Source: Methylibium rhizosphaerae (lineage in GTDB: Bacteria > Pseudomonadota > Gammaproteobacteria > Burkholderiales > Burkholderiaceae_C). From it: a stretch of DNA of 64,000 nucleotides. Under the pieces are notes generated by a model, which ran no database searches, was not told the DNA's origin, and was given only the letters and a program-made list of their open reading frames with translations. How positions within the stretch are numbered: position 1 is the stretch's first letter; the number at the start of each line of letters is the position of its first letter. The stretch covers positions 1 to 64,000 of the forward strand of contig NZ_SWAR01000001.1 of the NCBI RefSeq assembly GCF_006386545.1, read 5' to 3'. Shown piece by piece: positions 9,396 to 18,815 of the stretch. A program made the translations under genes and the position numbers.

Positions 9396-10571
9396 ATGCC
9401 TGCTGCCACCCCCATGCCGCCCCGGCGGCTGCGCCCGCTCCTTTGCCTCGACGACTTCGAGGCCGCCGCACGCCGCCACCTGCCGCGCCCCATCTTCGGA
9501 TACGTGTGCGGCGCCGCCGAGGACAACCGTTCCCTGAAGGAGAACCGGGCCTGCTTCGACGACTACGCACTGCGCCCCCGTGTGCTGGTCGACGTGTCGC
9601 GCCGCACCCAGCGCGCCGAGCTGTTCGGCACCGCCTGGTCGTCCCCCTTCGGCATCGCGCCCATGGGCCTGAGCGCGCTGTCGGCCTATCGCGGCGACAT
9701 CGTGCAGGCGCGGGCGGCGCAGCAGGCCGGCATCCCGATGATCCTGAGCGGCTCGTCGCTCATCCGGATGGAAGACGTCATCGCCGCGGCGCCGGACACC
9801 TGGTTCCAGGCCTACCTGCCCGGCCGCGCCGAGCGCATCGACGCGCTGCTCGACCGCGTGGCCGGCGCCGGCTTTCGCACACTGGTGGTCACCGTGGACA
9901 TCCCGGTGGCCGGCAACCGCGAGAACAACCTGCGCGCGGGCTTCTCCACGCCGCTGCGCCCGTCGCTGCGCCTCGCGCTGGACGGGTTGGCGCGACCGCG
10001 CTGGCTGCTGGGTACCTTCACCCGCACCCTGCTGCGGCACGGCATGCCGCACTTCGAGAACTCGTTCGCCGAACGCGGCGCCCCCATCCTTTCGGCCACG
10101 GTGCTGCGCGACTTCTCCGGGCGCGAGCACCTCGGCTGGGACACGCTGGCACAAGTGCGCAGGCGCTGGCGCGGCCGCCTGGTGGTCAAGGGCATCCTCG
10201 ACCCGCGCGACGCGCGCCTGGCCCGCGAGCACGGTGCCGACGGACTGATCGTGTCCAACCATGCCGGCCGGCAGCTGGATGGTGCGGTGGCGCCGCTGCG
10301 CGCGCTGCCCGAGATCGTCGCAGCCGTGGACGACCTGCCGGTGATGATGGACAGCGGCATCCGCCGCGGCACCGACGTGCTGAAGGCGCTGGCGCTGGGC
10401 GCCAGGTTCGTGTTCGTCGGGCGGCCGTTCAACTACGCCGCGTCGATCGCCGGCGAAGCCGGGGTGGCACATGCCATCGGCCTGCTGCGCGACGAAGTCG
10501 ACCGCGACATGGCCATGCTGGGCATCAACAGCCTGGCCGAACTTTCGCCGCAGTTCCTCGTGCGCCACTGA
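9396..10571 (+). CDS. FMN-dependent alpha-hydroxy acid oxidase/dehydrogenase
   Basis: A 391-residue TIM-barrel enzyme of the glycolate oxidase/L-lactate dehydrogenase (LldD) family that oxidises an (S)-2-hydroxy acid to the 2-oxo acid. Family marks are the N-terminal FGYVCGAAED (usually GGAED), PFGIAPMGLS, VDIPVAGNREN and the active-site SNHAGRQLD with the catalytic His. The usual second residue after His is Gly; here it is Ala. MDSGIRRGTD binds FMN. No membrane anchor is seen. It is divergent from a LysR gene and convergent with a hydroxyacid dehydrogenase gene, which together suggest a hydroxy-acid catabolic locus. Lactate, glycolate, mandelate or a sugar-derived acid are all possible substrates. 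Confidence 0.88.
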   Translation: MPAATPMPPRRLRPLLCLDDFEAAARRHLPRPIFGYVCGAAEDNRSLKENRACFDDYALRPRVLVDVSRRTQRAELFGTAWSSPFGIAPMGLSALSAYRGDIVQARAAQQAGIPMILSGSSLIRMEDVIAAAPDTWFQAYLPGRAERIDALLDRVAGAGFRTLVVTVDIPVAGNRENNLRAGFSTPLRPSLRLALDGLARPRWLLGTFTRTLLRHGMPHFENSFAERGAPILSATVLRDFSGREHLGWDTLAQVRRRWRGRLVVKGILDPRDARLAREHGADGLIVSNHAGRQLDGAVAPLRALPEIVAAVDDLPVMMDSGIRRGTDVLKALALGARFVFVGRPFNYAASIAGEAGVAHAIGLLRDEVDRDMAMLGINSLAELSPQFLVRH

Positions 10572-10612
10572 GGCAGCGCAGGCCGGGATCGCTCGGCCGC
10601 CCGGCCCGGCGC

Positions 10613-11533
10613 TCAGCGGTTCAGCACCGCCAGCGCGTTCTGCGCGGCGCCCACGCCCATCTTCACGTAGGCGTCGGCAGTGACCCCGCCGACGTGCGGG
10701 CTGAGGATGATCCGCGGCTCGTCGAGGAAGGGATGCTGCGCCGTCATCGGCTCGACGGCAAAGCTGTCGAGCCCGGCACTGTGCACCTGGCCGCCGCGCA
10801 CCGCCTCCAGCAGCGCCGGCTCGTCGACCAGGCCGCCGCGTGCGGTGTTGACGATGATCACGCCCTTGCGGCAGGCCGAAAGCGTCTGCGCGTTCAGCAG
10901 CTTCGCGTTGTCGGCCGTCAGCGGGCAGTGCAGCGAGATGGCGTCCGATTCGCGCCAGATCGTCTCGAGGTCGGCCCGCTCGACGTGGGCCGGCACCTCC
11001 TTGGCATAGGGGTCGTGGCCCAGCACCCGCATGCCCATTGCGTCGGCGATGCGTGCGAAGCGCTGGCCGATCGCGCCGAGGCCGATCAACCCCACCGTGC
11101 GGCCTTCGAGTTCCACGCTCTTGTGGGTCGACTTGTCCCAGTGGCCGCCCCGCATGCGCCCGTCGAGCGCCACCACCGACTTGGCACAGGCCAGCAGCAG
11201 TGCCATCGCATGCTCGGCCACCGCTGCCGCATTGGCGCCCGAGGCCGCCACGACCTGGACGCCGCGGGCCGCGGCCGCGGGCTTGTCGATGGTGTCGGTG
11301 CCGCTGCCGTGCTTGGAGATCACCTTGAGGGCCGGCGCCGCGTCCATCGCGGCGGCGCCGACCTTGCCATAGCGCACGATGACCGCCACCGGGTCGTGTC
11401 GGCGGCACAGCGCCACGATGTCGTCCTCGGTCGGTGCCTTGCCGGCGTAGACCACCTCGTAGTCCCGCAGCAGAGCCAGCGCCGCCGGCGCGAGGTCGTT
11501 GCCGGTGACCAGGAAGACGGGCTTCTTCATCAC
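10613..11533 (-). CDS. D-isomer-specific 2-hydroxyacid dehydrogenase
   Basis: A 306-residue NAD(P)-dependent dehydrogenase of the SerA/GhrB type. The Rossmann motif GLGAIGQRF lies mid-protein. Catalytic Arg (NTARGGLVDE), Glu and His (SPHVGGVTADA) are all present. It interconverts a 2-oxo acid and a D-2-hydroxy acid. It is short compared with SerA and has no ACT domain, so a catabolic role is more likely than serine synthesis. Its ATG overlaps the stop of the upstream RraA-like gene (ATGA), and both follow the Bug binding-protein gene in one operon, so the substrate is probably an imported organic acid. Confidence 0.87.
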   Translation of the reverse strand: MMKKPVFLVTGNDLAPAALALLRDYEVVYAGKAPTEDDIVALCRRHDPVAVIVRYGKVGAAAMDAAPALKVISKHGSGTDTIDKPAAAARGVQVVAASGANAAAVAEHAMALLLACAKSVVALDGRMRGGHWDKSTHKSVELEGRTVGLIGLGAIGQRFARIADAMGMRVLGHDPYAKEVPAHVERADLETIWRESDAISLHCPLTADNAKLLNAQTLSACRKGVIIVNTARGGLVDEPALLEAVRGGQVHSAGLDSFAVEPMTAQHPFLDEPRIILSPHVGGVTADAYVKMGVGAAQNALAVLNR

Positions 11534-12228
11534 AGCGTCTCGCCTTCCTTGATCACGCCGGCGGCGCGCAGCGCTGCGTCCAGCCAGGCCGGGCGCAGCG
11601 CCTTGCGGCTCCTGATGTCGGCGATGCGCCGGTTTTCGGCGGCCACCTTCTCCGCCGCCAGCGGCAGCATCGCCGCGGCCTTCTCGCGCTCGACGACGGT
11701 GACGCCGTCGGCGTCGCCGACGATCAGGTCGCCCGCCCGCACGGTGACACCGCCCACCGAGATCGGGTGGTTGAGGCGGCCGGGCACGTTCTTGGTGGGG
11801 CCGTTCGGGTTGAGGCCGGCGGCGAACATCGGCAGGCCGAGGGCGCGGATCGCCTCGCTGTCGCGCACCGCGCCGTCAATCACGACGGCCGCCACGCCGA
11901 TGGCCGCGCACTGCTGGCACATGATCTCGCCCATCAGTGCGCTGCCGAGGTCGCCCTTGCCGTCGACGACGATCACGTCGCCCGGCTTCGCGATCGCCAT
12001 GGCGGCATGGATCATCAGGTTGTCGCCGGGGCGCACCTCGACGGTCAGCGCAGGCCCGGCGAACCGCATCGACGGCGACAGCGGCGAGATGCGGCCGTGC
12101 AGCGCGCCCCGGCGGCCGGCCACGTCGGCCAGGATCGACGACGGGAACTGCGCGGCCTGGTCGATGGTGCCCGGGTCCACGCGCTCGAAGTCCCGAATCA
12201 CGTCGGGCAGCGCAGCAGCTTGACTCAT
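11530..12228 (-). CDS. RraA-like protein, probable hydroxy-acid aldolase
   Basis: A 232-residue member of the RraA / HMG-aldolase fold. It carries the diagnostic VIDGAVRDSEAI and GDLIVGDADG sequences and a VDGKGD loop. Relatives include 4-hydroxy-4-methyl-2-oxoglutarate/4-carboxy-4-hydroxy-2-oxoadipate aldolases and the RNase E inhibitor RraA. Being in an operon with a hydroxyacid dehydrogenase and a TctC-like binding protein, the aldolase or a decarboxylase role is much more likely than RNase regulation. It is coupled to the dehydrogenase by an ATGA overlap. The substrate cannot be assigned. Confidence 0.82.
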   Translation of the reverse strand: MSQAAALPDVIRDFERVDPGTIDQAAQFPSSILADVAGRRGALHGRISPLSPSMRFAGPALTVEVRPGDNLMIHAAMAIAKPGDVIVVDGKGDLGSALMGEIMCQQCAAIGVAAVVIDGAVRDSEAIRALGLPMFAAGLNPNGPTKNVPGRLNHPISVGGVTVRAGDLIVGDADGVTVVEREKAAAMLPLAAEKVAAENRRIADIRSRKALRPAWLDAALRAAGVIKEGETL

Positions 12229-12262
12229 GCGTATCTCTCCTTGGAAACGGTACGGTGCCTCG

Positions 12263-12295
12263 GCCGATCAGCCGATCAGCCGATCAGCCGCATCA
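12263..12295. repeat. Short tandem repeat between rraA-like and Bug genes
   Basis: The octamer GCCGATCA is repeated three times in direct succession (12263-12286), followed by a diverged fourth copy. It covers the end of the interval between the RraA-like start and the Bug gene stop codon (12293-12295). It could be a slippage-prone site. No protein function is implied. Confidence 0.7.
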
Positions 12296-13261
12296 GTCGA
12301 TGCGGGCGCCGGATTCCTTGACGACCTTGCCCCAGCGCGGGATCTCGTCCCGGATCAGCGCGGCGAACTGCTCCGGCGTACCGCCGGCGGCATCGGCGCC
12401 CTCGTCGCCCAGCTTCTTGCGCAGCTCCGGATGCTGCAGGGCCTTGTTGAATTCGGCGTTCAAACGGGCGATCACCTCCTTCGGCGTGCCGGCCGGGGCC
12501 AGCAGGCCGAACCAAGTGACGGCGTCGAAACCCTGGTAGCCCGACTCGTTGATCGTGGGCACGTTCGGCAGGTCGTCGACCCGCTTCGCCGAGGTGACCG
12601 CCAGCGCACGCAGCTTGTTGTTGCGGATCTGGCCGATCAGCGTCGGCACCGACGACATGTACAGCTCCACGCCGCCGCTGATCACGTCGGTGAGGGCCTG
12701 GGCCGCGCCCTTGTACGGGATGTGCTGGGTCTTGAAGCCGGCGGCCTTCTGGAACATCTCGCTGGTGAGATGGGCCACGGTGCCGTTGCCCGGCGACGCG
12801 AAGTTCAGCTGGCCCGGCCTGGCCTTGGCCGCGTTCACCGCATCGGCCAGGGTCTTGTAGGGCGTGCCCACGCCGGTGACCATGACCAGCGGCGCATTGG
12901 CCACCAGCACCACCGGCGCCAGGTCCTTCTGCGAGTCGTAGGGCATCTTGGCGTACAGCGTCGGGTTGATCGCCAGGTTGCTGGTCTGTCCCAGCACCAG
13001 CGTGTAGCCGTCGGCCGGCGACTTGGCCGCCGCATCGACACCCAGGTTGCCGCCCGCGCCGGGCTTGTTGTCGATCACGAAGGTCCACCCGGTGGCGGCG
13101 GCGACGCGCTGGCTGGTTTCGCGGGCGATCGTGTCGGTGCCGCCGCCGGCCGGGAACGGCACGACGAGGCGGATCGGCTTGGCCGGCCAGGCCTGCGCGA
13201 AGGCGCTGCAGCTGAGCGTGGTTGCGGCCAGCGCCAGCACGAGGCGTCGAGTCGGGTGCAT
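12293..13261 (-). CDS. Bug-family (TctC-like) solute-binding protein
   Basis: A 322-residue exported binding protein. The signal peptide ends at SAFAQA, followed by the Bug hallmark KPIRLVVPFPAGGGTDTIAR and the domain-II VVIDNKPGAGG-like stretch (here FVIDNKPGAGGNLG). These proteins bind carboxylates, amides or other small acids in betaproteobacteria, often as orphans without the membrane subunits TctA/TctB. None are nearby here. It is the first gene of the operon with the RraA-like protein and the dehydrogenase, and is divergent from a LysR regulator. That makes it likely to deliver or sense the substrate of those enzymes. Confidence 0.9.
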   Translation of the reverse strand: MHPTRRLVLALAATTLSCSAFAQAWPAKPIRLVVPFPAGGGTDTIARETSQRVAAATGWTFVIDNKPGAGGNLGVDAAAKSPADGYTLVLGQTSNLAINPTLYAKMPYDSQKDLAPVVLVANAPLVMVTGVGTPYKTLADAVNAAKARPGQLNFASPGNGTVAHLTSEMFQKAAGFKTQHIPYKGAAQALTDVISGGVELYMSSVPTLIGQIRNNKLRALAVTSAKRVDDLPNVPTINESGYQGFDAVTWFGLLAPAGTPKEVIARLNAEFNKALQHPELRKKLGDEGADAAGGTPEQFAALIRDEIPRWGKVVKESGARID

Positions 13262-13292
13262 GGTGATGTCTCCTGTTGTCTGTGCCCCCAGT

Positions 13293-13328
13293 ATTGGCCC
13301 GCTCGACTATCGGGTCCAATCGATACTT
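13293..13328. promoter_or_regulatory. Probable LysR binding region
   Basis: In the 96-base interval between the divergent Bug and LysR genes, ATTGG (13293-13297) is mirrored by CCAAT (13316-13320). The flanks extend the symmetry partly (AGTATTGG against CCAATCGATACT). This is a plausible LysR recognition site. No experimental data are implied. Confidence 0.45.
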
Positions 13329-13357
13329 TCTTCGGATCCATTCATGGAGCTTTTGCA

Positions 13358-14248
13358 ATGGACCTGCGAGACCTGCGCTACTTCGAGACCATCGCCGAGC
13401 TGCAGCACCTGGGGCGGGCCTCCGCCCGGCTGCACCGCACGCAGCCGGCGCTGACCAGCAGCATCCGGCGGCTGGAGGCCGACTGCGGGGCGGCGCTGTT
13501 CGAGAAGGCGGGCCGGGGGATCCGGCTCACCGAGGCCGGCAAGGTGCTGCTGAAATGGGCCCAGCGCATGCGCTTCGACGTGGAGGACGCGCGGCGCGAG
13601 CTGCAGGCGATCGGCGCCGGGCTGTCCGGTCACGTGCGGATCGGCATCGTGCCCACCGCAGCGCAGTTCCTGCTGCCTTCGGTGGCCCGTCAGCTGCTGC
13701 ATGAGGCGCCCGACGTCACCCTGCGCACGGTGGTCGCGCTGATCGACACGCTGAAGCCGCAGCTGCGCGCCGGCGAGCTCGACATGATGGTGGCCACCGA
13801 AACCGCTGCCGAGCCGGGCTGGGTCTCCAGGCCGCTGGCCCAGGACGACATCGTGGTGGCCGCCAGCGATCGCCATGAGGTCTTCCGCAAGCGCGCGAGC
13901 CTCAGGGACCTGAGCGCCTACTCATGGGCGCTGCAGCCCCCCGGTGCACCCACGCGCGACTGGCTCGACCACACCTTCGACCGCCAGGGCCTGCCGCGGC
14001 CGCACGTGCAGGTCGAGACCACGATGCTGCTGATGCTGCCGACGCTGATCGTGCAGACCGGGCTGCTGAGCTTCATCTCGCGGCACCACCTGCATGGGCG
14101 GGGGCGCATCGCGGGGCTCAAGGAGGTCCCGGTGAAGGGCGCGACCATGCACCGCCGGCTGGTGGTCACCTACCGGGCCAACAGCTTCCTGTCGCCGGCC
14201 GCCAGGCGCCTGCTCGAGCTGTTCGTGGCGTCGGCGAAGGACGCCTGA
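13358..14248 (+). CDS. LysR-family transcriptional regulator
   Basis: A 296-residue LysR protein with helix-turn-helix at residues about 18-40 (ASARLHRTQPALTSSIRRLE) and an effector domain. GGAG lies before the ATG at 13358. It is divergent from the Bug/RraA/dehydrogenase operon, so it is the probable activator or repressor of that operon. It ends ten bases before the convergent dsbD stop. Confidence 0.9.
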   Translation: MDLRDLRYFETIAELQHLGRASARLHRTQPALTSSIRRLEADCGAALFEKAGRGIRLTEAGKVLLKWAQRMRFDVEDARRELQAIGAGLSGHVRIGIVPTAAQFLLPSVARQLLHEAPDVTLRTVVALIDTLKPQLRAGELDMMVATETAAEPGWVSRPLAQDDIVVAASDRHEVFRKRASLRDLSAYSWALQPPGAPTRDWLDHTFDRQGLPRPHVQVETTMLLMLPTLIVQTGLLSFISRHHLHGRGRIAGLKEVPVKGATMHRRLVVTYRANSFLSPAARRLLELFVASAKDA

Positions 14249-14258
14249 TCCGGCATGG

Positions 14259-16112
14259 TCAGAGCCCGGCCGCTGCCAGGCTCGCGACGAACTGCTCGCC
14301 CGGCTGGTAGCCGATCACGCGCGCCGCTTCGATCTCTCGGCCCTGCCCGTCGAAGAACATGATGCCGGGCGGGCCGAACAGGCCGAAGCGGCGCAGCAGC
14401 GCCTTGTCCGGGGCGCCGTTGGCCGTGACGTCGGCCTGCAGCAGCACGGCGCCGGCGAGCTTGCGCCGCACCTGCGGGTCCTTGAAGGTGAAGCGTTCGT
14501 ATTCCTTGCACGAGACGCACCAGTCGGCATAGAAGTCGAGCATCGCCGGCCGGCCGCCGGCGGCCTTGAGCGCCGCATCGAGCTCCTCGACGCTGGCCAC
14601 GCGGCGGAACGCCAGGTGCTCTGCGGTGGCGGCCACCGCCTCGCCGCTGCCGGCGCGCGCCAGGTGCACGAGCGGCTGCAGCGGATCGCGCCCGCCGGAC
14701 AGCGCGCCGACGAACTGCGCGGCCCCCACCAGCGCCAGCAGCACGCCCACGCCCTTGAAGAGGCGCTGCAGGCCGCGTGCTCCTTCGGGCAGCCGGTCGA
14801 AGGCCTGCAGGAACACGGCCACCACGAGCAGCAGGCTGCCCCAGGCCAGCATCACCGTCCAGGCGGGCAGCACCGGCGACACGAGCCAGATCGCCACCGC
14901 CAGCAGCGCCACGCCGAAGACGTGCTTCACCGATTCCATCCAGGCGCCGGCGCGCGGCAGCAGCGAGCCGGCCGAGAGCCCTGCCAGCAGCAGCGGCACG
15001 CTCATGCCGCAGGCCAGCGCAAACAGCGCCAGGCCGCCGATCACCACGTCGCGCGTCTGGCTGATGTAGACCAGGGCCCCGGCCAGCGGCGCTGCCACGC
15101 AAGGCCCCACGATGAGCGCCGACAGCCCGCCCATCACGAATACGCCGGCCAGCGTGCCGCCCCGCTGGCGCCCGGAGGCTTCGCTCACCCGGCTTTGCAC
15201 CACGCCGGGCATCTGCAGCTCGTAGAAGCCGAACATCGACAGCGACAGCGCCACCAGCAGTGCCGCGAAGGCGCCCAGCACCCAGGGGTTCTGCAGCGCG
15301 GCCGCCAGGCCCTCGCCCAACAGGCCGGCGACCACGCCGAAGGCGGTGTACACCAGCGCCATGCCGAGGGAATAGCTCGCCGACAGCAGGAAGCCGCGCC
15401 CGCGCGACACCTGGCCGCCCTGCCCCACGATGATGGACGACAGGATGGGCAGCATCGGCAGCACGCAGGGCGTGAACGACAGCAGCAGGCCGGCCAGCAG
15501 GAACACGCCGCCGATGACGAGCAGGTTGCCCGACTGCAGGGCCGCCTGGATGCGGGCCGTTTCGCCGGCGGGGGCCGGGTTGGCGGGCGCCGGCGAGGCC
15601 TGCGGCGCAACCGGCTCCTGTGACGCCGCCGCCGGCGCCGCCGGCGCGACCGAGACGATGGCCGCGTCGGCCACCTTCACCTTGAGCTCCCGCGTGAGCG
15701 GCGGGTAGCACAGCCCCTTGTCGGCGCAGCCCTGGCTGGTCACCGCCAGCGCGAAAGGACCGGCGGCCCGTTCCACCGGCAGGCGCACGGTCAACACCCC
15801 CCTGTAGGTCTCGACGTCCTTGCCGAAGTTCTCGTCGAACTTCACCTTGCCGGCCGGCAGCACCGCCTCGCCGAGCGCCACGCCCGCCTGCTGCACCTCG
15901 AATGCGAAGCGCTCGCGGTACATGTAGTAGCCGGGCTCGATGTCGAAGCGCAGCTCGATCGTGTGCGCATCGGCGCGTTGCGCGCTCAGCCGGAAGGCCT
16001 GCTCGGGGTCGAGGAAGTCGCCATTGCCGGCGTAGGCGGGAGCGACCGCGGCGAAGACGGCCAGCACGCATCGCAGCAGCCACGATGCGAGTGAAAGGAT
16101 TCGTTGTTGCAT
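14259..16112 (-). CDS. dsbD: Thiol:disulfide interchange protein DsbD
   Basis: A 617-residue inner-membrane reductase carrying electrons from cytoplasmic thioredoxin to the periplasm. All three parts are present. The signal peptide and alpha domain carry the redox pair in GCADKGLCYPP. The eight-TM beta domain has buried cysteines in FTPCVLPML and VGPCVAAPLAG. The C-terminal thioredoxin-like gamma domain has WCVSCK (Cys532, Cys535). It is the last gene of the long minus-strand redox operon, 68 bases after the GH6 gene. Its natural job here would be to keep the TlpA-like thioredoxin, haem-ligation cysteines, or the cysteine-rich DUF4266 protein reduced. Confidence 0.95.
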   Translation of the reverse strand: MQQRILSLASWLLRCVLAVFAAVAPAYAGNGDFLDPEQAFRLSAQRADAHTIELRFDIEPGYYMYRERFAFEVQQAGVALGEAVLPAGKVKFDENFGKDVETYRGVLTVRLPVERAAGPFALAVTSQGCADKGLCYPPLTRELKVKVADAAIVSVAPAAPAAASQEPVAPQASPAPANPAPAGETARIQAALQSGNLLVIGGVFLLAGLLLSFTPCVLPMLPILSSIIVGQGGQVSRGRGFLLSASYSLGMALVYTAFGVVAGLLGEGLAAALQNPWVLGAFAALLVALSLSMFGFYELQMPGVVQSRVSEASGRQRGGTLAGVFVMGGLSALIVGPCVAAPLAGALVYISQTRDVVIGGLALFALACGMSVPLLLAGLSAGSLLPRAGAWMESVKHVFGVALLAVAIWLVSPVLPAWTVMLAWGSLLLVVAVFLQAFDRLPEGARGLQRLFKGVGVLLALVGAAQFVGALSGGRDPLQPLVHLARAGSGEAVAATAEHLAFRRVASVEELDAALKAAGGRPAMLDFYADWCVSCKEYERFTFKDPQVRRKLAGAVLLQADVTANGAPDKALLRRFGLFGPPGIMFFDGQGREIEAARVIGYQPGEQFVASLAAAGL

Positions 16113-16180
16113 AGGCACCAGAGCTGAAGAGCGCGGTTCCGGGCCGCCAGGAATGCGGCCCGGAATGGAACACGAAGGAC

Positions 16181-17815
<1,635 letters not shown>

Positions 17816-17894
17816 GGTGTCGGGCTCCCTGAAAGTTTGTGGTTGTGTGGTGTGTGAGGAGCGCTGGGCCGTCAGGCGGTGCACCTCACCCGGA

Positions 17895-18815
17895 TCAATA
17901 CGTTCTCTGGTGTATCTGCCCGAGCGGATCGACGCTCAGGAAACCCACGCCCTGGTCGCGCAGGAAGTCATGGGCCTGTGCTCCCTTGAGCATGGCCACG
18001 GTGGACAGCGCGCCGGCCGCCAGGCAGGACGGCGCGCACACGCTGATGGATTGCCAGTGCTGCACCGGCCAGCCGGTGTGCGGGTCGAGGATGTGGCAGT
18101 AGCGCCGACCGTCGAGCTCGAAGTAGCGTTCGTAGTCGCCGCTCGTAGCCAGCCCGCCGCCGGTCAGCTCGATGCCGGCGATCACCTCGCCCGGCTTGCG
18201 CGGGTGCGCGATGCCGAGCGACCAGGCGGCGGCATCCGGCCCCGCCGCGCCAGGCGCCGCGATGCGCAGGTCGCCGCCCAGGTTGACCAGCGCGCTCACG
18301 CCGCGCTCGGCCAGCAGCGTGCCGGCACGGTCGGCCGCGTACTCCTTGCCGAAGCCGCCGAAGTCGATCTCCATGCCGGCAACGGGCAGCGCGATGAGGG
18401 GCCGGCGCCATTCAACCTTGTGCCAGCCCAGCCGCGCCAGCACCTGCCGGAGCTCGCCGGCCTGAGGCAGGCGCGCGGCACGGAAGTCCCACACCTGGCG
18501 CAGCACGCCGGTGGTGATGTCGAACAGGCCGTCGCTGTGCTCGTACATGCTGGCGGCGAAGCTGAGCAGGTCGGCGGTTTCGGCATCCACTTCGACGGCT
18601 TCTCCGCTGCCGGCCGCCGCGTTGATGCGCGAAACGATGCTGTCCGGCCGGTAGCGGGAGTACTTGGCCTCGATGCGCTGCACTTCGGCGATGGCCGCAT
18701 CCACCGCCGCCCTCACCTCATGTTCATCACCGCCGCGGGTCTTGACGACGCACAGCGTGCCCATCGCCTTGAACTCGAAGGCGGCGTCCCCGGGTGATGC
18801 GGCGGCAGCGTTCAC
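17895..18815 (-). CDS. apbE: FAD:protein FMN transferase (ApbE family)
   Basis: A 306-residue enzyme that covalently attaches FMN from FAD to a Thr/Ser in target proteins. Family sequences are present: the N-terminal [54 protein letters not shown] and [11 protein letters not shown]. The start is a GTG whose bases overlap the stop of the upstream Cip1-like gene (GTGA). No signal peptide or lipobox is seen, and the open frame upstream is not signal-like. Most ApbE proteins are periplasmic lipoproteins, so this copy may act in the cytoplasm before export. The DUF3570 protein two genes upstream carries a candidate target motif. Confidence 0.92.
   Translation of the reverse strand: MNAAAASPGDAAFEFKAMGTLCVVKTRGGDEHEVRAAVDAAIAEVQRIEAKYSRYRPDSIVSRINAAAGSGEAVEVDAETADLLSFAASMYEHSDGLFDITTGVLRQVWDFRAARLPQAGELRQVLARLGWHKVEWRRPLIALPVAGMEIDFGGFGKEYAADRAGTLLAERGVSALVNLGGDLRIAAPGAAGPDAAAWSLGIAHPRKPGEVIAGIELTGGGLATSGDYERYFELDGRRYCHILDPHTGWPVQHWQSISVCAPSCLAAGALSTVAMLKGAQAHDFLRDQGVGFLSVDPLGQIHQRTY

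Noticed and set aside
10582-10605. GCCGGG/CCCGGC inverted repeat between convergent genes as terminator
   Set aside because: Only six bases of stem, a long loop and no U-tract on either strand.
9443-12223. A 926-codon plus-strand frame crossing three genes
   Set aside because: Arg/Pro/His-rich composition and no recognisable motif; it is a shadow of the oxidase, dehydrogenase and RraA-like genes, which all have clear motifs.
12263-12295. Tandem GCCGATCA as an attachment site or mobile-element edge
   Set aside because: No integrase, transposase or matching distant copy is present in the window.
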